From the NCBI RefSeq assembly GCF_038751955.1, contig NZ_JBCEXH010000002.1:248001-312000 (forward strand): 64,000 nt of DNA, written 5' to 3'. Position 1 is the first letter of the stretch. Each line of letters begins with the position of its first letter. The notes under the pieces were generated by a model. The model ran no database searches, was not told where the DNA came from, and saw only the letters and a list, made by a program, of their open reading frames with translations. Of this stretch, positions 19,666 through 28,058 are shown in pieces. The stretch comes from Methanocalculus natronophilus. Lineage in GTDB: Archaea; Halobacteriota; Methanomicrobia; Methanomicrobiales; Methanocorpusculaceae. The position numbers were made by a program, and so were the translations under genes.

Positions 19666-21584
19666 GCGCAGACCAGTCTTCAGCCCAGGGGAGAGAGCCA
19701 GGGTTCCTTCCGGTTTCTGAGAGAGAGATGGAGAAGCTTGGGATTGATGCTATTGATATCATCATCGTCTCAGGCGATGCTTACGTTGATCACCCCTCGT
19801 TTGCCCCTGCCATACTCGGGCGGAACCTCTGGTCTGCAGGCTATACCGTCGGGATAATTCCCCAGCCCGACTGGCAGCGTGATGACGCGTTCCTTGCGCT
19901 TGGATTGCCCCGCCTCTTCTTTGCTATCGCCCCGGGAAATGTCGATTCGATGGTGAATGCCTATACTCCGAACAGGAAGCGGCGGAGCCGTGACGTCTAT
20001 TCACCCGGCGGTGTCCTGAAGAGGCCTGATCGTGCCGGGATCGTCTATGCAAACCGGATCCGTTCTGCCGCACCCGGCTGCGGGATTGTGATCGGGGGGA
20101 TCGAGGCAAGTCTCCGGCGGTTTGCCCATTATGACTACTGGTCAGACTCGGTCCGCCAGTCGATAGCAGCAGATGCGCCTGTGGATCTGCTCGTCTACGG
20201 GATGGGCGAACAGACGCTCGCTTCAATTGCGAGCCGCGTGAGAAAGGGATCTGCACTCCAGGCAATCCGGGATATCCGGGGAACCTGCTGGAAGATGCCG
20301 GTGGCTGAATTTCGATCTTTTACTACCGAAGATATGGTTCTCCTGCCATCCTATACAGACGTCAGGGAAGACAGACGACGATATGCAGAGGCATATGCCG
20401 CATATGCACGCGAGCAGGATCCCTTCAGGGGCCGGGCCGTGGCGCAGCCGCATCCAAAGACGGTTATCATCCAGAACCCGCCGGCATACCCCCCTTCCCC
20501 GGATGAACTGGATGCCATCTATAACCACCCCTTCACGAGATCCGCCCACCCATCGTATAAGGAGAAGATCCCGGCACTTGAACCGGTGCGGTACTCTATC
20601 GTCACCCATCGCGGCTGCTTTGGGAACTGCTCGTTCTGTGCCATCTCCCACCACCAGGGAAGAATAATCACAAGCCGGAGCGAGAGCTCAATTCTTTTGG
20701 AAGTTGAGCGGATCAGCAGGGCAAAGGGGTTCCGGGGTACGATCCAGGATATCGGCGGGCCTTCGGCAAACATGTACGGGCTCTCCTGCCCGGCATGGAG
20801 AGAGGAAGGAACCTGTCCGGACAGGGACTGTAAACCCGACTGCCCCTCTCTCTCAACCGATCATGGTGCACTTACGAGGCTCCTTGGGCATATCCGGGAG
20901 ATGCCTGGAGTAAAGCACAGCTTCTGCGGATCCGGGATCAGGTTTGACCTTGCCCTGGCTGATAGATCAGGCTACCTCGAGGAGCTCCTTGGATACCATG
21001 TCTCAGGCCAGCTGAAGGTCGCTCCGGAGCATATCACAGGCGATCTCCTCAGGCTGATGAATAAGCCGGATAATGCTTCATTTGAAGCATTCAGAGAACG
21101 TTTTCAGCAGCTTCAGCCCGGGCAGAAGAGGAGGCAGTACCTGATCCCCTACTGGGTCTCATCCCACCCGGGATGCACCATCAGCGCTATGATCGATCTT
21201 GCCAGGTATATCCAGAAGACCGGCCTTGCACCCGAGCAGGTTCAGGATTTCACCCCTACCCCGATGACGAGATCAACTGCGATGTACCATTCGGGGATTG
21301 ACCCGATCACCGGGAAGAGCGTGCATGTTCCCCGGGATCACGAGCGCCGGATACAGCGGGCATTCCTCAGGCATAGGGATCCAGGGAACCACGAACTCGT
21401 CCGTGAAGGGTTACGTCTCGCGGGCCGGGAAGACCTGATCGGCGATGGCGCAGATGCACTTGTCCCACCTGCCAAAAAAGAAACAGCATTATCCGGGAAG
21501 CGGGAAAAGAGAGATCATGTACCGGGTACTCATCGCGGTGGTGCTGCTCGCAGGTCTCGCCACCACGGGCGCAGCCGCTTCTGA
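19662..21584 (+). CDS. YgiQ-family radical SAM protein (UPF0313)
   Basis: Large radical-SAM protein of 640 residues with a cobalamin-binding-like N-terminal region (IIIVSGDAYVDHPSFAPAILGRNLWSAGYTVGIIPQPDW) and the cluster motif C319-x3-C323-x2-C326 (HRGCFGNCSFCAISHHQGR). SFCGSGIRFDLAL, YLEELLGYHVSGQLKVAPEHITGDLLRLMNKPD and QDFTPTPMTRSTAMYHSGIDP are family-specific. The reaction is unknown. The C-terminus ends in a basic, poorly conserved tail whose last 68 nt overlap the start of the next gene in another frame. Confidence 0.9.
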   Translation: MSADQSSAQGREPGFLPVSEREMEKLGIDAIDIIIVSGDAYVDHPSFAPAILGRNLWSAGYTVGIIPQPDWQRDDAFLALGLPRLFFAIAPGNVDSMVNAYTPNRKRRSRDVYSPGGVLKRPDRAGIVYANRIRSAAPGCGIVIGGIEASLRRFAHYDYWSDSVRQSIAADAPVDLLVYGMGEQTLASIASRVRKGSALQAIRDIRGTCWKMPVAEFRSFTTEDMVLLPSYTDVREDRRRYAEAYAAYAREQDPFRGRAVAQPHPKTVIIQNPPAYPPSPDELDAIYNHPFTRSAHPSYKEKIPALEPVRYSIVTHRGCFGNCSFCAISHHQGRIITSRSESSILLEVERISRAKGFRGTIQDIGGPSANMYGLSCPAWREEGTCPDRDCKPDCPSLSTDHGALTRLLGHIREMPGVKHSFCGSGIRFDLALADRSGYLEELLGYHVSGQLKVAPEHITGDLLRLMNKPDNASFEAFRERFQQLQPGQKRRQYLIPYWVSSHPGCTISAMIDLARYIQKTGLAPEQVQDFTPTPMTRSTAMYHSGIDPITGKSVHVPRDHERRIQRAFLRHRDPGNHELVREGLRLAGREDLIGDGADALVPPAKKETALSGKREKRDHVPGTHRGGAARRSRHHGRSRF

Positions 21585-22245
21585 GGCAGTTATTGGCGAA
21601 ACGATCACCCTTGCCGGATCGGCAGCCGGAGCAGACAGGGTCTATCTCTTCATGATCGGGCCAAACCTTGATCGCGCTGGTGTTGCACTCCATGACCCGA
21701 CACTCAGGGCAGCAGCAGGGCAGTTCACCGAGGTGCAGGTCCGTTCATCGGGACGATGGGAATACAGGTGGAATACAGGGAGGGCCGGTCTTGATCCGGC
21801 TACATACACCATCTTTGCGGTAAACCAGCCCCGTGACAGGCATAACCTCCATGGTGCCACCTACAAGACAATCCCGGTGACACTGAGAAGTGCGGCGCTC
21901 ACGCTTGAGACCGGTGTTGAGAAGACCGGATCACTCCAGGTGACGGTTGAGCCATGGGGTGCCCGGGTGGAGATTGATGGTGGGTATGCCGGGGAAACCC
22001 CGCTTGCGATCCAGCTCCCAACAGGCGGGTATGCAGTTGACATCAGCTGCGAGGGGTACGACCCATTCGGGATGAATGTGACCATCTATGAGGGAAAAAC
22101 AACCTCAATAATCAGAACACTCACACCCGTACCTGAGCCGGCACCTCTGCCGCCAGAAACCATTCCAGAGACACCTGAGGCTGCAGGATGGGGTGCAGCA
22201 CTTCTTGGAGCCGCACTCTGTATCGGATACCGGATGAAGCCGTGA
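21517..22245 (+). CDS. Secreted PEGA-domain protein with C-terminal membrane anchor
   Basis: About 242 residues from ATG 21517. A signal peptide (MYRVLIAVVLLAGLATTGAAA) leads into a beta-rich domain (EAVIGETITLAGSAAGADRVYLFMIGPNLDRAGVAL) resembling the DUF3821-type domains of methanogen surface proteins. One PEGA domain follows (SLQVTVEPWGARVEIDGGYAGETPLAIQLPTGGYAVDISCEGYDPF), then a proline-rich linker and a short membrane helix with a basic end (GWGAALLGAALCIGYRMKP). It is probably a cell-envelope protein. The open frame extends to 21445, but that part lacks a signal peptide. Confidence 0.82.
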   Translation: MYRVLIAVVLLAGLATTGAAASEAVIGETITLAGSAAGADRVYLFMIGPNLDRAGVALHDPTLRAAAGQFTEVQVRSSGRWEYRWNTGRAGLDPATYTIFAVNQPRDRHNLHGATYKTIPVTLRSAALTLETGVEKTGSLQVTVEPWGARVEIDGGYAGETPLAIQLPTGGYAVDISCEGYDPFGMNVTIYEGKTTSIIRTLTPVPEPAPLPPETIPETPEAAGWGAALLGAALCIGYRMKP

Positions 22246-22253
22246 CTGATCGC

Positions 22254-22733
22254 CTAAGCCCGCTGGGCATCAGCAAAAAAGCTATCGAGAAGCCGGTTCA
22301 TATCAAGCCAGAGGACAAGACGGGCAACCTCTTCCTCTTCGCCTTCTTTTCGGATACGGATGATACCACGGAGATAATCGGCAACCTCGTCACCCAGCCC
22401 GTCTTGGGAGAGATCGATATCTGATTCTGGAACATGCATCACTGAATGGACATCGTCAACAATCATCCCGACGTTTGATCCCTGCGATGCTTCAGGAACA
22501 AGGACGATTATCTTTTGCTCACCATTAGTCTTGTCAGGGATTGATAAGAGATCGTTTAGCGAGAGTATGGTGGTTATCTCGCCCCGGAGGTTCATGATTC
22601 CCCTGATATAGGGCGGAGTCCTTGGGATCTCGGTGATCGGTTTCATCTCGACGATCTCACGGACGAGATGGATATCAAGTGCATACTCTTCTTTGCCAAG
22701 TTCAAACTCAAGAATCTCGATATACCCATCCAT
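22254..22733 (-). CDS. cheW: CheW-like chemotaxis coupling protein
   Basis: A 159-residue CheW domain: ILEFELGKEEYALDIHLVREIVEMKPITEIPRTPPYIRGIMNLRGEITTILSLNDLL and VGMIVDDVHSVMHVPESDIDLS. These are the hallmark beta-barrel segments that couple receptors to CheA. No cheA, cheY, receptor or archaellum gene is in this window, so it is an orphan here. Its stop lies 8 nt from the convergent PEGA gene. Cytoplasmic. Confidence 0.92.
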   Translation of the reverse strand: MDGYIEILEFELGKEEYALDIHLVREIVEMKPITEIPRTPPYIRGIMNLRGEITTILSLNDLLSIPDKTNGEQKIIVLVPEASQGSNVGMIVDDVHSVMHVPESDIDLSQDGLGDEVADYLRGIIRIRKEGEEEEVARLVLWLDMNRLLDSFFADAQRA

Positions 22734-22823
22734 CTTCTATCACCTAATCCCCCAAAACCAGAGGAAACCCACACGCAGCTATCTGGTTATTGATATTCAC
22801 CATCCATCTCTAATTAAAGTGTT

Positions 22824-22838
22824 CCCGGCAGAGCCGGG
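22824..22838. other. Perfect GC hairpin in the cheW/PEGA intergenic region
   Basis: CCCGGC-aga-GCCGGG, followed by TT, lies between the divergent cheW and PEGA genes, about 90 nt upstream of the cheW start. It could be an operator, part of the cheW 5' region or a weak terminator; the sequence does not decide. Confidence 0.4.
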
Positions 22839-22897
22839 TTACTGAGCGGATATGAAGATAGAACCAATAAATTGTACCTGATCAATAAAGAGAGTGG

Positions 22898-22908
22898 AAA
22901 TATATAAA
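22898..22908 (+). promoter_or_regulatory. TATA box for the five-PEGA surface protein gene
   Basis: AAATATATAAA is close to the archaeal TATA consensus. A start of transcription about 25 nt downstream falls near 22928, only about 15 nt before ATG 22943, so the leader is very short. Confidence 0.65.
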
Positions 22909-22942
22909 TAATCTCATTCCGTTTTTATTATTGGGATTTCCC

Positions 22943-24268
22943 ATGCTATTGATACGTACGATTATCATTGCCGCAGCCGCACTGCTCCTTTGTGCGGTTG
23001 CAAACCCCGCAGCCGCCCAGATGATAGGCGGAGATGTGGGAATTATTGAGGTCACCTCAGACCCAAGTGGCGCCTCTGTAAACTACGGTGGCCAGTACGA
23101 AGGAACAACACCTCTTGATATCAGGGTGTATGCCACCGGAACACCGGGACAGCAGCTTGTCATCTCAAAATCCGGGTATAAGACCTACTCAACAACTGCT
23201 CCGCATCCTGGAGCTGGAGAGACAAAATACGTCCATGCGGTGCTTGAGCCTATTGCACCCACACCAACACCGGTCTATGACGGGTACTTCTCAATCACCT
23301 CCACCCCCTCAGGTGCAACGGTCCGGATTGACGGCCATTATGTCGGTACAACCCCGATCTCAAATCACCGGGTGTCGGGTGGAACCACCCATCGTATCCA
23401 GGTTGAGTATTCGGGTTATGAGTCATGGTCTGAGAGGATTACCGCCTATGCCGGAGAGACGACCCCTGTTCATGCTGCCCTGACACGGCGGCCGGAGCAG
23501 ACCGGATCTCTTGCAATCAAGTCATCTCCATCCGGTGCTGATGTCTATGTTGACGGCTCCTATCGCGGCTATACCCCGATGACTGTTGGCAACCTCCATC
23601 CGGGTGCACATACCCTTGAACTCAGGCTTGCCGGATATGACAAGTTCTCCCAGACAGTCCAGATCTATGCTGGCCAGACGACAAGCAAGAATGTCGGACT
23701 CCAGCATAAATCTCCGAAAACCGGATCGATTGCGGTGAAGTCATTCCCATCCGGTGCTGCAATCTACCTTGATGGCAGCTATGAGGGAAACACCTACACC
23801 AATGATTACTTCGATATCATCGGTATACCTGCAGGTTCACACTCCCTTATGCTCAGAAAGCCCGGGTATGCTGACTACTCCACATATGTCTCAGTAACAG
23901 GAGGAGGCGTCAAATACGTCTCAGCAACCCTGAGCCAGCATCCCGAACCTGCAACGAACGGCAGGGTAAATGTCATGTCACAACCATCCGGTGCCGAGGT
24001 CTACATCGACAACCTCTTCCGCGGGTATTCACCGTTTGTTGTTCCCGACATTGCACCGGGCTCACACCCAATCACCCTGAAGGTCCCGGGATACAGTGAG
24101 TGGATGAGCACTGTCCAGGTCAATGCAGGAGAGACAGCCCAGGTATCGGCGACACTTACCCCAAAGCCTGCTCCACCACAGCCAACACCATCGGGAAGCC
24201 TCCCGGTAGCGGCTCTTGGAGCTGTTGCCATGCTTGGTATTCTCTTTATTGTTGCAAAGCGGAAGTAA
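22943..24268 (+). CDS. Cell-surface protein with five PEGA domains
   Basis: A signal peptide (LLIRTIIIAAAALLLCAVANPAAAQ) is followed by five tandem PEGA units, each of about 70-85 residues with the pattern 'PSGA-x-V-x-hydrophobic-DG-x-Y-x-G-x-TP' and ending in 'GY-x-x-(Y/W/F)'. They are recognisable by SDPSGASVNYGGQYEGTTP, STPSGATVRIDGHYVGTTP, SSPSGADVYVDGSYRGYTP, SFPSGAAIYLDGSYEGNTY and SQPSGAEVYIDNLFRGYSP. A proline-rich spacer and a C-terminal membrane helix ending in KRK close the protein. PEGA repeats are common in methanogen surface-layer proteins; binding partner unknown. The repeated DNA may recombine. An alternative TTG start at 22931 is less likely. Confidence 0.87.
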   Translation: MLLIRTIIIAAAALLLCAVANPAAAQMIGGDVGIIEVTSDPSGASVNYGGQYEGTTPLDIRVYATGTPGQQLVISKSGYKTYSTTAPHPGAGETKYVHAVLEPIAPTPTPVYDGYFSITSTPSGATVRIDGHYVGTTPISNHRVSGGTTHRIQVEYSGYESWSERITAYAGETTPVHAALTRRPEQTGSLAIKSSPSGADVYVDGSYRGYTPMTVGNLHPGAHTLELRLAGYDKFSQTVQIYAGQTTSKNVGLQHKSPKTGSIAVKSFPSGAAIYLDGSYEGNTYTNDYFDIIGIPAGSHSLMLRKPGYADYSTYVSVTGGGVKYVSATLSQHPEPATNGRVNVMSQPSGAEVYIDNLFRGYSPFVVPDIAPGSHPITLKVPGYSEWMSTVQVNAGETAQVSATLTPKPAPPQPTPSGSLPVAALGAVAMLGILFIVAKRK

Positions 24269-24280
24269 CCAGAAACACTC

Positions 24281-24288
24281 TTTTTTTT
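24281..24288 (+). terminator. Poly-T terminator candidate after the five-PEGA gene
   Basis: T8 begins 12 nt after the stop codon, before a start-free spacer leading to the acyl-CoA synthetase gene. Confidence 0.5.
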
Positions 24289-24394
24289 ATAACTATCGAA
24301 TCTTTTGGCAGTACTGAACACTATTCTGAACACAGTTTCCCTATTCGTTGCAATAGTCCTTCCATATTCCCGGGGTGGGAAGAATAAATACCTC

Positions 24395-26473
24395 ATGCGA
24401 CAGATCCCAAAAGAAGCCATGAGCATAACGCATACATCAGGGAGGGGTGCATACCGGCTTCTCGGGGAGTATGGGATCCGGGTGCCAAAGACCCGTTTTG
24501 CAGCAGACGAGGAGGAAGCTGTAGCCATTGCCGAAGAGATAGGCTACCCGGTTGTCCTGAAGATCGAATCCCCGGATATCCTCCATAAAAGCGATGTATC
24601 CGGGGTCATCCCTGGGATACAGAATGAGGCTGAGATCAGAGGTGAGTATCGGGATCTCATCTCCCGGGTCCGGGAAATGAAGCCAGAGGCATCAATTGCC
24701 GGTGTTGCAATTGAAGAAGAAGCGGCGCCTGGTCTTGAGATCCTCATCGGAGGAAGAACTGATCCTGCGTTTGGAAAGACGATCACCGTAGGCCTTGGCG
24801 GAACGCTTGTTGAGCTGATCAGGGATACCGCCATCAGGATTCTGCCGGTTGACGAACCAGAGATCCGATCGATGGTACGGGAGATTCGTGGATACCAGCT
24901 GATCAAAGGATTCCGTAATGAACCCCCACGGGACGAGGAGGCGCTTGTCCAGGCCATCAGTGCCATAGCCCGGCTCTTTTTGGATCACCCCGGCTTCTCC
25001 GAGTTTGATATCAACCCGCTGATCCTCTATGAGGATGGATTAATCGCTGTCGATGCCCGTTTCATCGCCGGAGCAGAGGATAAACCCGGCAAACAGGAGC
25101 ACAGGCCACTTGATAGCGGGATCCTGAAACCTCAGTCGATTGCGGTTGTGGGTGCAAGTCCTGATCCACAGAAGATCGGCTATACCATAACAAGAAATCT
25201 CCTCTCCTTTCCAGGAGCGCTCTACCCGGTGAACCCAAAACATACCGGGATCCTCGGACGGAAAGCCTGGCCACGGATACCTGAGATCCAGGATGATGTC
25301 GATATGGCCGTGATTGCTGTGCCTGCTGGTGTTGTTCCTGACATTATCCGCGACTGTGTCGAGAAGAAGGTCAGGACAGCCGTTGTGATATCGTTTGGGT
25401 TCCGTGAGTCAGGAGAAGAGGGCAAGCAGCTTGAGGAGGAGATCGTCTCGATTGCTCGATCGGGCGGCGTCAGGATCGTTGGCCCAAACAGCCTCGGCGT
25501 CATGGTGCCCCCTCATGGTATCAACTCCACCTTCAGCCAGAGTGCAGCACAGGCAGGTCCTGTTGGGTTTATCTCCCAGAGCGGGGCTTTGATCACCACC
25601 ATCATCGACTGGAGTGCTGAAGAGGAGATCGGGTTCTCTGCTGTGATCAGTGTCGGAAACCAGGCCGATATCGGGTTTGTCGATTATATCGATCTCCTGG
25701 CTGAAGATGAGGAGACAAAGGTGATAGTCCTCTATATTGAAGAGATCCGGGAGGGCCGGAGATTCTTTGATACGGTCATGCGGGTTGCAGAGAAGAAGCC
25801 GGTTGTCGCGATCAAATCCGGGCAGTCCAGAATCGGGCAGATTGCTGCTGCATCACATACCGGATCGCTTGCCGGCGATTACCAGACCTATAGGGCAGCG
25901 TTTCTGCAGGCAGGTGTTGTCCCGGCAGATTCGATCCGGCTGGCATTCCAGGTAAGTGAGATCCTCTCAACCCAGAGTCTGCCGTCCGGAGAGAGGGCAG
26001 TTGTGGTGACGAGTGCCGGGGGGTTTGCTGTTCTCTCATCAGACTATGCCGAGCGGAATGGAATCAGGCTCGTCGAACTCCCCGACTCCGTGAGATCAGA
26101 GTTTGATGAGATACTCCCGCCGGGATGGAGCGGACGAAACCCGATGGATATGATCGGTGATTCCACTGCAGGGAGATTTGCAAAAGTCTTTGATGTCCTT
26201 TTGAAAAACCAGGATTTCTGGGATATTGCAATCATCATCTCGGCACCGACTGCAATTGCCGATCCAAGGCATGTCGCACGTGAGATCATCCGCTTCTCAG
26301 AGCATACAGACAGGATGGTTCTTGCCGGGTTTCCGGGAGGCCAGTCGGTGCGGCCGGGGATGCAATTGCTCAGGAGAGGCGGTGTCCCGGCCTTTTCAGA
26401 GGTTGAAGACCTCTTCAGGTCAATCGGCGAGGTGCTTGCTGCAACCAGGAAGAGGCGCAGGGCTAATGGGTGA
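24395..26473 (+). CDS. ADP-forming acetate/acyl-CoA synthetase, beta-alpha fusion
   Basis: NDP-forming acyl-CoA synthetase converting acyl-CoA, ADP and phosphate to acid, ATP and CoA, or the reverse. The ATP-grasp (beta) domain comes first: YRLLGEYGIRVPKTRF, GYPVVLKIESPDILHKSDVSGV and FSEFDINPLILYEDGLIAVDARF (about 5-235). The CoA-binding/ligase (alpha) part follows: SIAVVGASPDPQKIGYTITRNLL, VNPKHTGILG, GPNSLGVMVP, ISQSGAL and the phospho-histidine region AASHTGSLAGDYQTYRAAFLQAGV. Many archaeal fusions have the opposite order. About 692 residues from ATG 24395; MSITHTSG at 24419 is possible. In a methanogen it may salvage energy from acyl-CoA or handle amino-acid-derived acids. Confidence 0.87.
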   Translation: MRQIPKEAMSITHTSGRGAYRLLGEYGIRVPKTRFAADEEEAVAIAEEIGYPVVLKIESPDILHKSDVSGVIPGIQNEAEIRGEYRDLISRVREMKPEASIAGVAIEEEAAPGLEILIGGRTDPAFGKTITVGLGGTLVELIRDTAIRILPVDEPEIRSMVREIRGYQLIKGFRNEPPRDEEALVQAISAIARLFLDHPGFSEFDINPLILYEDGLIAVDARFIAGAEDKPGKQEHRPLDSGILKPQSIAVVGASPDPQKIGYTITRNLLSFPGALYPVNPKHTGILGRKAWPRIPEIQDDVDMAVIAVPAGVVPDIIRDCVEKKVRTAVVISFGFRESGEEGKQLEEEIVSIARSGGVRIVGPNSLGVMVPPHGINSTFSQSAAQAGPVGFISQSGALITTIIDWSAEEEIGFSAVISVGNQADIGFVDYIDLLAEDEETKVIVLYIEEIREGRRFFDTVMRVAEKKPVVAIKSGQSRIGQIAAASHTGSLAGDYQTYRAAFLQAGVVPADSIRLAFQVSEILSTQSLPSGERAVVVTSAGGFAVLSSDYAERNGIRLVELPDSVRSEFDEILPPGWSGRNPMDMIGDSTAGRFAKVFDVLLKNQDFWDIAIIISAPTAIADPRHVAREIIRFSEHTDRMVLAGFPGGQSVRPGMQLLRRGGVPAFSEVEDLFRSIGEVLAATRKRRRANG

Positions 26474-27296
26474 GGGGTGAGTTGAGGGCCTGCAGAAGAT
26501 CCTCTTTTGTATTCACGACTGTTGAAGCCTGTTCAAGCATCAGGTTCACATGCTCGTGAGTACCGGCACACCGAAAGTCTGTTCGCAACGAGATAACCGG
26601 TATCCCGCGTGCATACGCATACCCCATCTCCCATGCGGTGCCCGAATCCGAATCAGCACCATCAATAATTGCTACCACACAGTCGGTCCTGTTCAGGGCT
26701 TCACAGTGTGTCTGGAAGATATCCCCCATCTCGTGGTGATGCCGGGATGCCGAATCGTCTCCCATCTCCTGCGGAAGGTACACCAGAAAACAGTGGGACG
26801 CAAGGAGATCACGAATATATTCGTTATACCTCCGCTCAGCTTCAGAGAAGAGAGGGGCAGCAAGGTAGACCCGGTACCGGGCGAAGTCATAGACATCGAT
26901 TGCAGGAATCTCAGGCAATTCCGAGAGGAATGCACCGCGGTGACGCATTTTCTGGTCAGGACTGTACCAGGTGCTGTTGACACCACAGGTCGGGGATGAA
27001 TCTGCACCGATGATACAGAGCGGCTCACCCTTCTCCATGATCACCCGGCGAACCCCTTTGAGAAGCTCGTCAAGATGTGATCTGAATGACTGGGTGTTCA
27101 TCCGCTCCATATAGGTTGCAGGTTTTCTCTCTCTTCCAAAGAAGAGCGTCTCCGGGCAGGGAAGGGGAACCATCTCCAGCCCGAAAGCCCTGCACCGCTC
27201 CTGGCAGCGCTCATAGGCCCTGAGATCCTCCTCTGTTGTAATTCCTTCAGCCCGGAGCAGGGGATCGAGAATGCAGGGGGCGACCATCACGTACAT
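26463..27296 (-). CDS. Fusion of a DUF523/TudS-like domain and a nucleoside 2-deoxyribosyltransferase
   Basis: The N-terminal half (about 1-130) has cysteine-containing segments: MVAPCILDPLLRAEGI, MVPLPCPETLFFGRERKP and IIGADSSPTCGVNSTW. This resembles the DUF523/2-thiouracil desulfidase group. The C-terminal half (about 145-277) is a nucleoside 2-deoxyribosyltransferase: VYLAAPLFSEAERRYNEYIRDLL, DCVVAIIDGADSDSGTAWEMGYAYARGIPVISLRTD, with the catalytic Glu in DSGTAWEMGYA. The combination suggests repair or salvage of modified (perhaps thiolated) bases or nucleosides; that is inference. Cytoplasmic, no signal. Convergent with and overlapping the acyl-CoA synthetase gene by 11 nt. Confidence 0.75.
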   Translation of the reverse strand: MYVMVAPCILDPLLRAEGITTEEDLRAYERCQERCRAFGLEMVPLPCPETLFFGRERKPATYMERMNTQSFRSHLDELLKGVRRVIMEKGEPLCIIGADSSPTCGVNSTWYSPDQKMRHRGAFLSELPEIPAIDVYDFARYRVYLAAPLFSEAERRYNEYIRDLLASHCFLVYLPQEMGDDSASRHHHEMGDIFQTHCEALNRTDCVVAIIDGADSDSGTAWEMGYAYARGIPVISLRTDFRCAGTHEHVNLMLEQASTVVNTKEDLLQALNSPLTH

Positions 27297-27378
27297 ACTA
27301 TCAGTGTTGGCGCTGCTTCCTCATGGATTGATCGTGGGAGTGCTTGATGAGGGAGCAGGAGAATACCAATAAACCAGA

Positions 27379-27873
27379 ATGATCCCCCTGATGGCGTACC
27401 GGGACAATACCTGTGATCCGAGAAAGTGTACTATCAAAAAACTTGAACGGTACGGTATGGTTCGTGTGCATACAAAAATCAGGCAGGTACCAAAGAAGAC
27501 ACTCCTCCTTGACCCGACTGCCGGTGTTGTCATCTCGCCCGCTGACCGGAGATGGGCTGGATCCATAACCGCCCTTGATTGTTCTTGGGAGGTGCTTGAA
27601 CGAGATGAGCTGACTCTTTTTCGGAATCGCCGGGCACTCCCGTTCCTTGTTGCGGCAAACCCAATTAATTTCGGCAGGCCTTTTCTCCTCTCCTCAGTCG
27701 AGGCGCTTGCCGCGGCACTCTGTATCCTTGGTGAGCGGGAGCAGGCGGAACTGGTACTCTCGAAAGTGGCCTTTGGCATCCGGTTTCTTGAGGTGAATGC
27801 AGAACCGCTTGCAGAGTATGCAGCAGCCGGGGACAGTGCCGGGGTGCTTGCCGTCCAGGCAGATTACCTCTGA
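27379..27873 (+). CDS. 16S rRNA aminocarboxypropyltransferase Tsr3
   Basis: Tsr3 (DUF367) transfers the 3-amino-3-carboxypropyl group of SAM to a hypermodified pseudouridine in helix 31 of small-subunit rRNA. The family start DPRKCTIKKLERYGMVR and the segments LLLDPTAGVVISPADR, ALDCSWEVLE, RALPFLVAANPINFGRPFLLSSVEALAAALCILG and FGIRFLEVNAEPLAEYA are all present. Length of 164 residues is typical for archaea. ATG 27391 is an alternative start. The 3' end overlaps a possible small gene on the other strand. Confidence 0.93.
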   Translation: MIPLMAYRDNTCDPRKCTIKKLERYGMVRVHTKIRQVPKKTLLLDPTAGVVISPADRRWAGSITALDCSWEVLERDELTLFRNRRALPFLVAANPINFGRPFLLSSVEALAAALCILGEREQAELVLSKVAFGIRFLEVNAEPLAEYAAAGDSAGVLAVQADYL

Positions 27874-28031
27874 TCCCCGTCTTCAGAGGCAGGCTTCAGA
27901 TCGGGATCGATCTCCTGGCGGATCCAGCAGACGAGATCCTTCATAAAATGCGTTTTCTTATACTGCTCCTCAAGCATCGTATACATGATGAGCCCGGCTG
28001 CCACAGTAACAACCGCACAAGACAAGGGCAA
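27864..28031 (-). CDS. Possible small membrane protein (55 codons, uncertain start)
   Basis: A short minus-strand frame between Tsr3 and the YkgJ gene reads MYTMLEEQYKKTHFMKDLVC then WIRQEIDPDLKPASEDGDQR and stops at 27864. From the ATG at 27986 it has 40 residues. Upstream in frame is a hydrophobic segment (AVVTVAAGLIMYTML) that would need GTG 28004 or TTG 28031 as start. With it the protein looks like a one-helix membrane protein with a charged cytosolic tail. The other reading frame just upstream also encodes a hydrophobic stretch (ITTIALVLCG), so a frameshift is possible. Composition looks protein-like; existence is not proven. Confidence 0.35.
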   Translation of the reverse strand: MPLSCAVVTVAAGLIMYTMLEEQYKKTHFMKDLVCWIRQEIDPDLKPASEDGDQR

Positions 28032-28058
28032 TCGTCGTGATCAGAGATAAAAAAAACC

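Noticed and set aside
22943-24268. CRISPR-like or satellite DNA repeat suggested by recurring PSGA-coding segments
   Set aside because: The repeats are in frame, divergent at DNA level and correspond to five PEGA protein domains.
27321-27779. Minus-strand 152-codon frame opposite Tsr3
   Set aside because: The plus strand encodes a full Tsr3 protein; the opposite frame is Ser/Arg-rich antisense.
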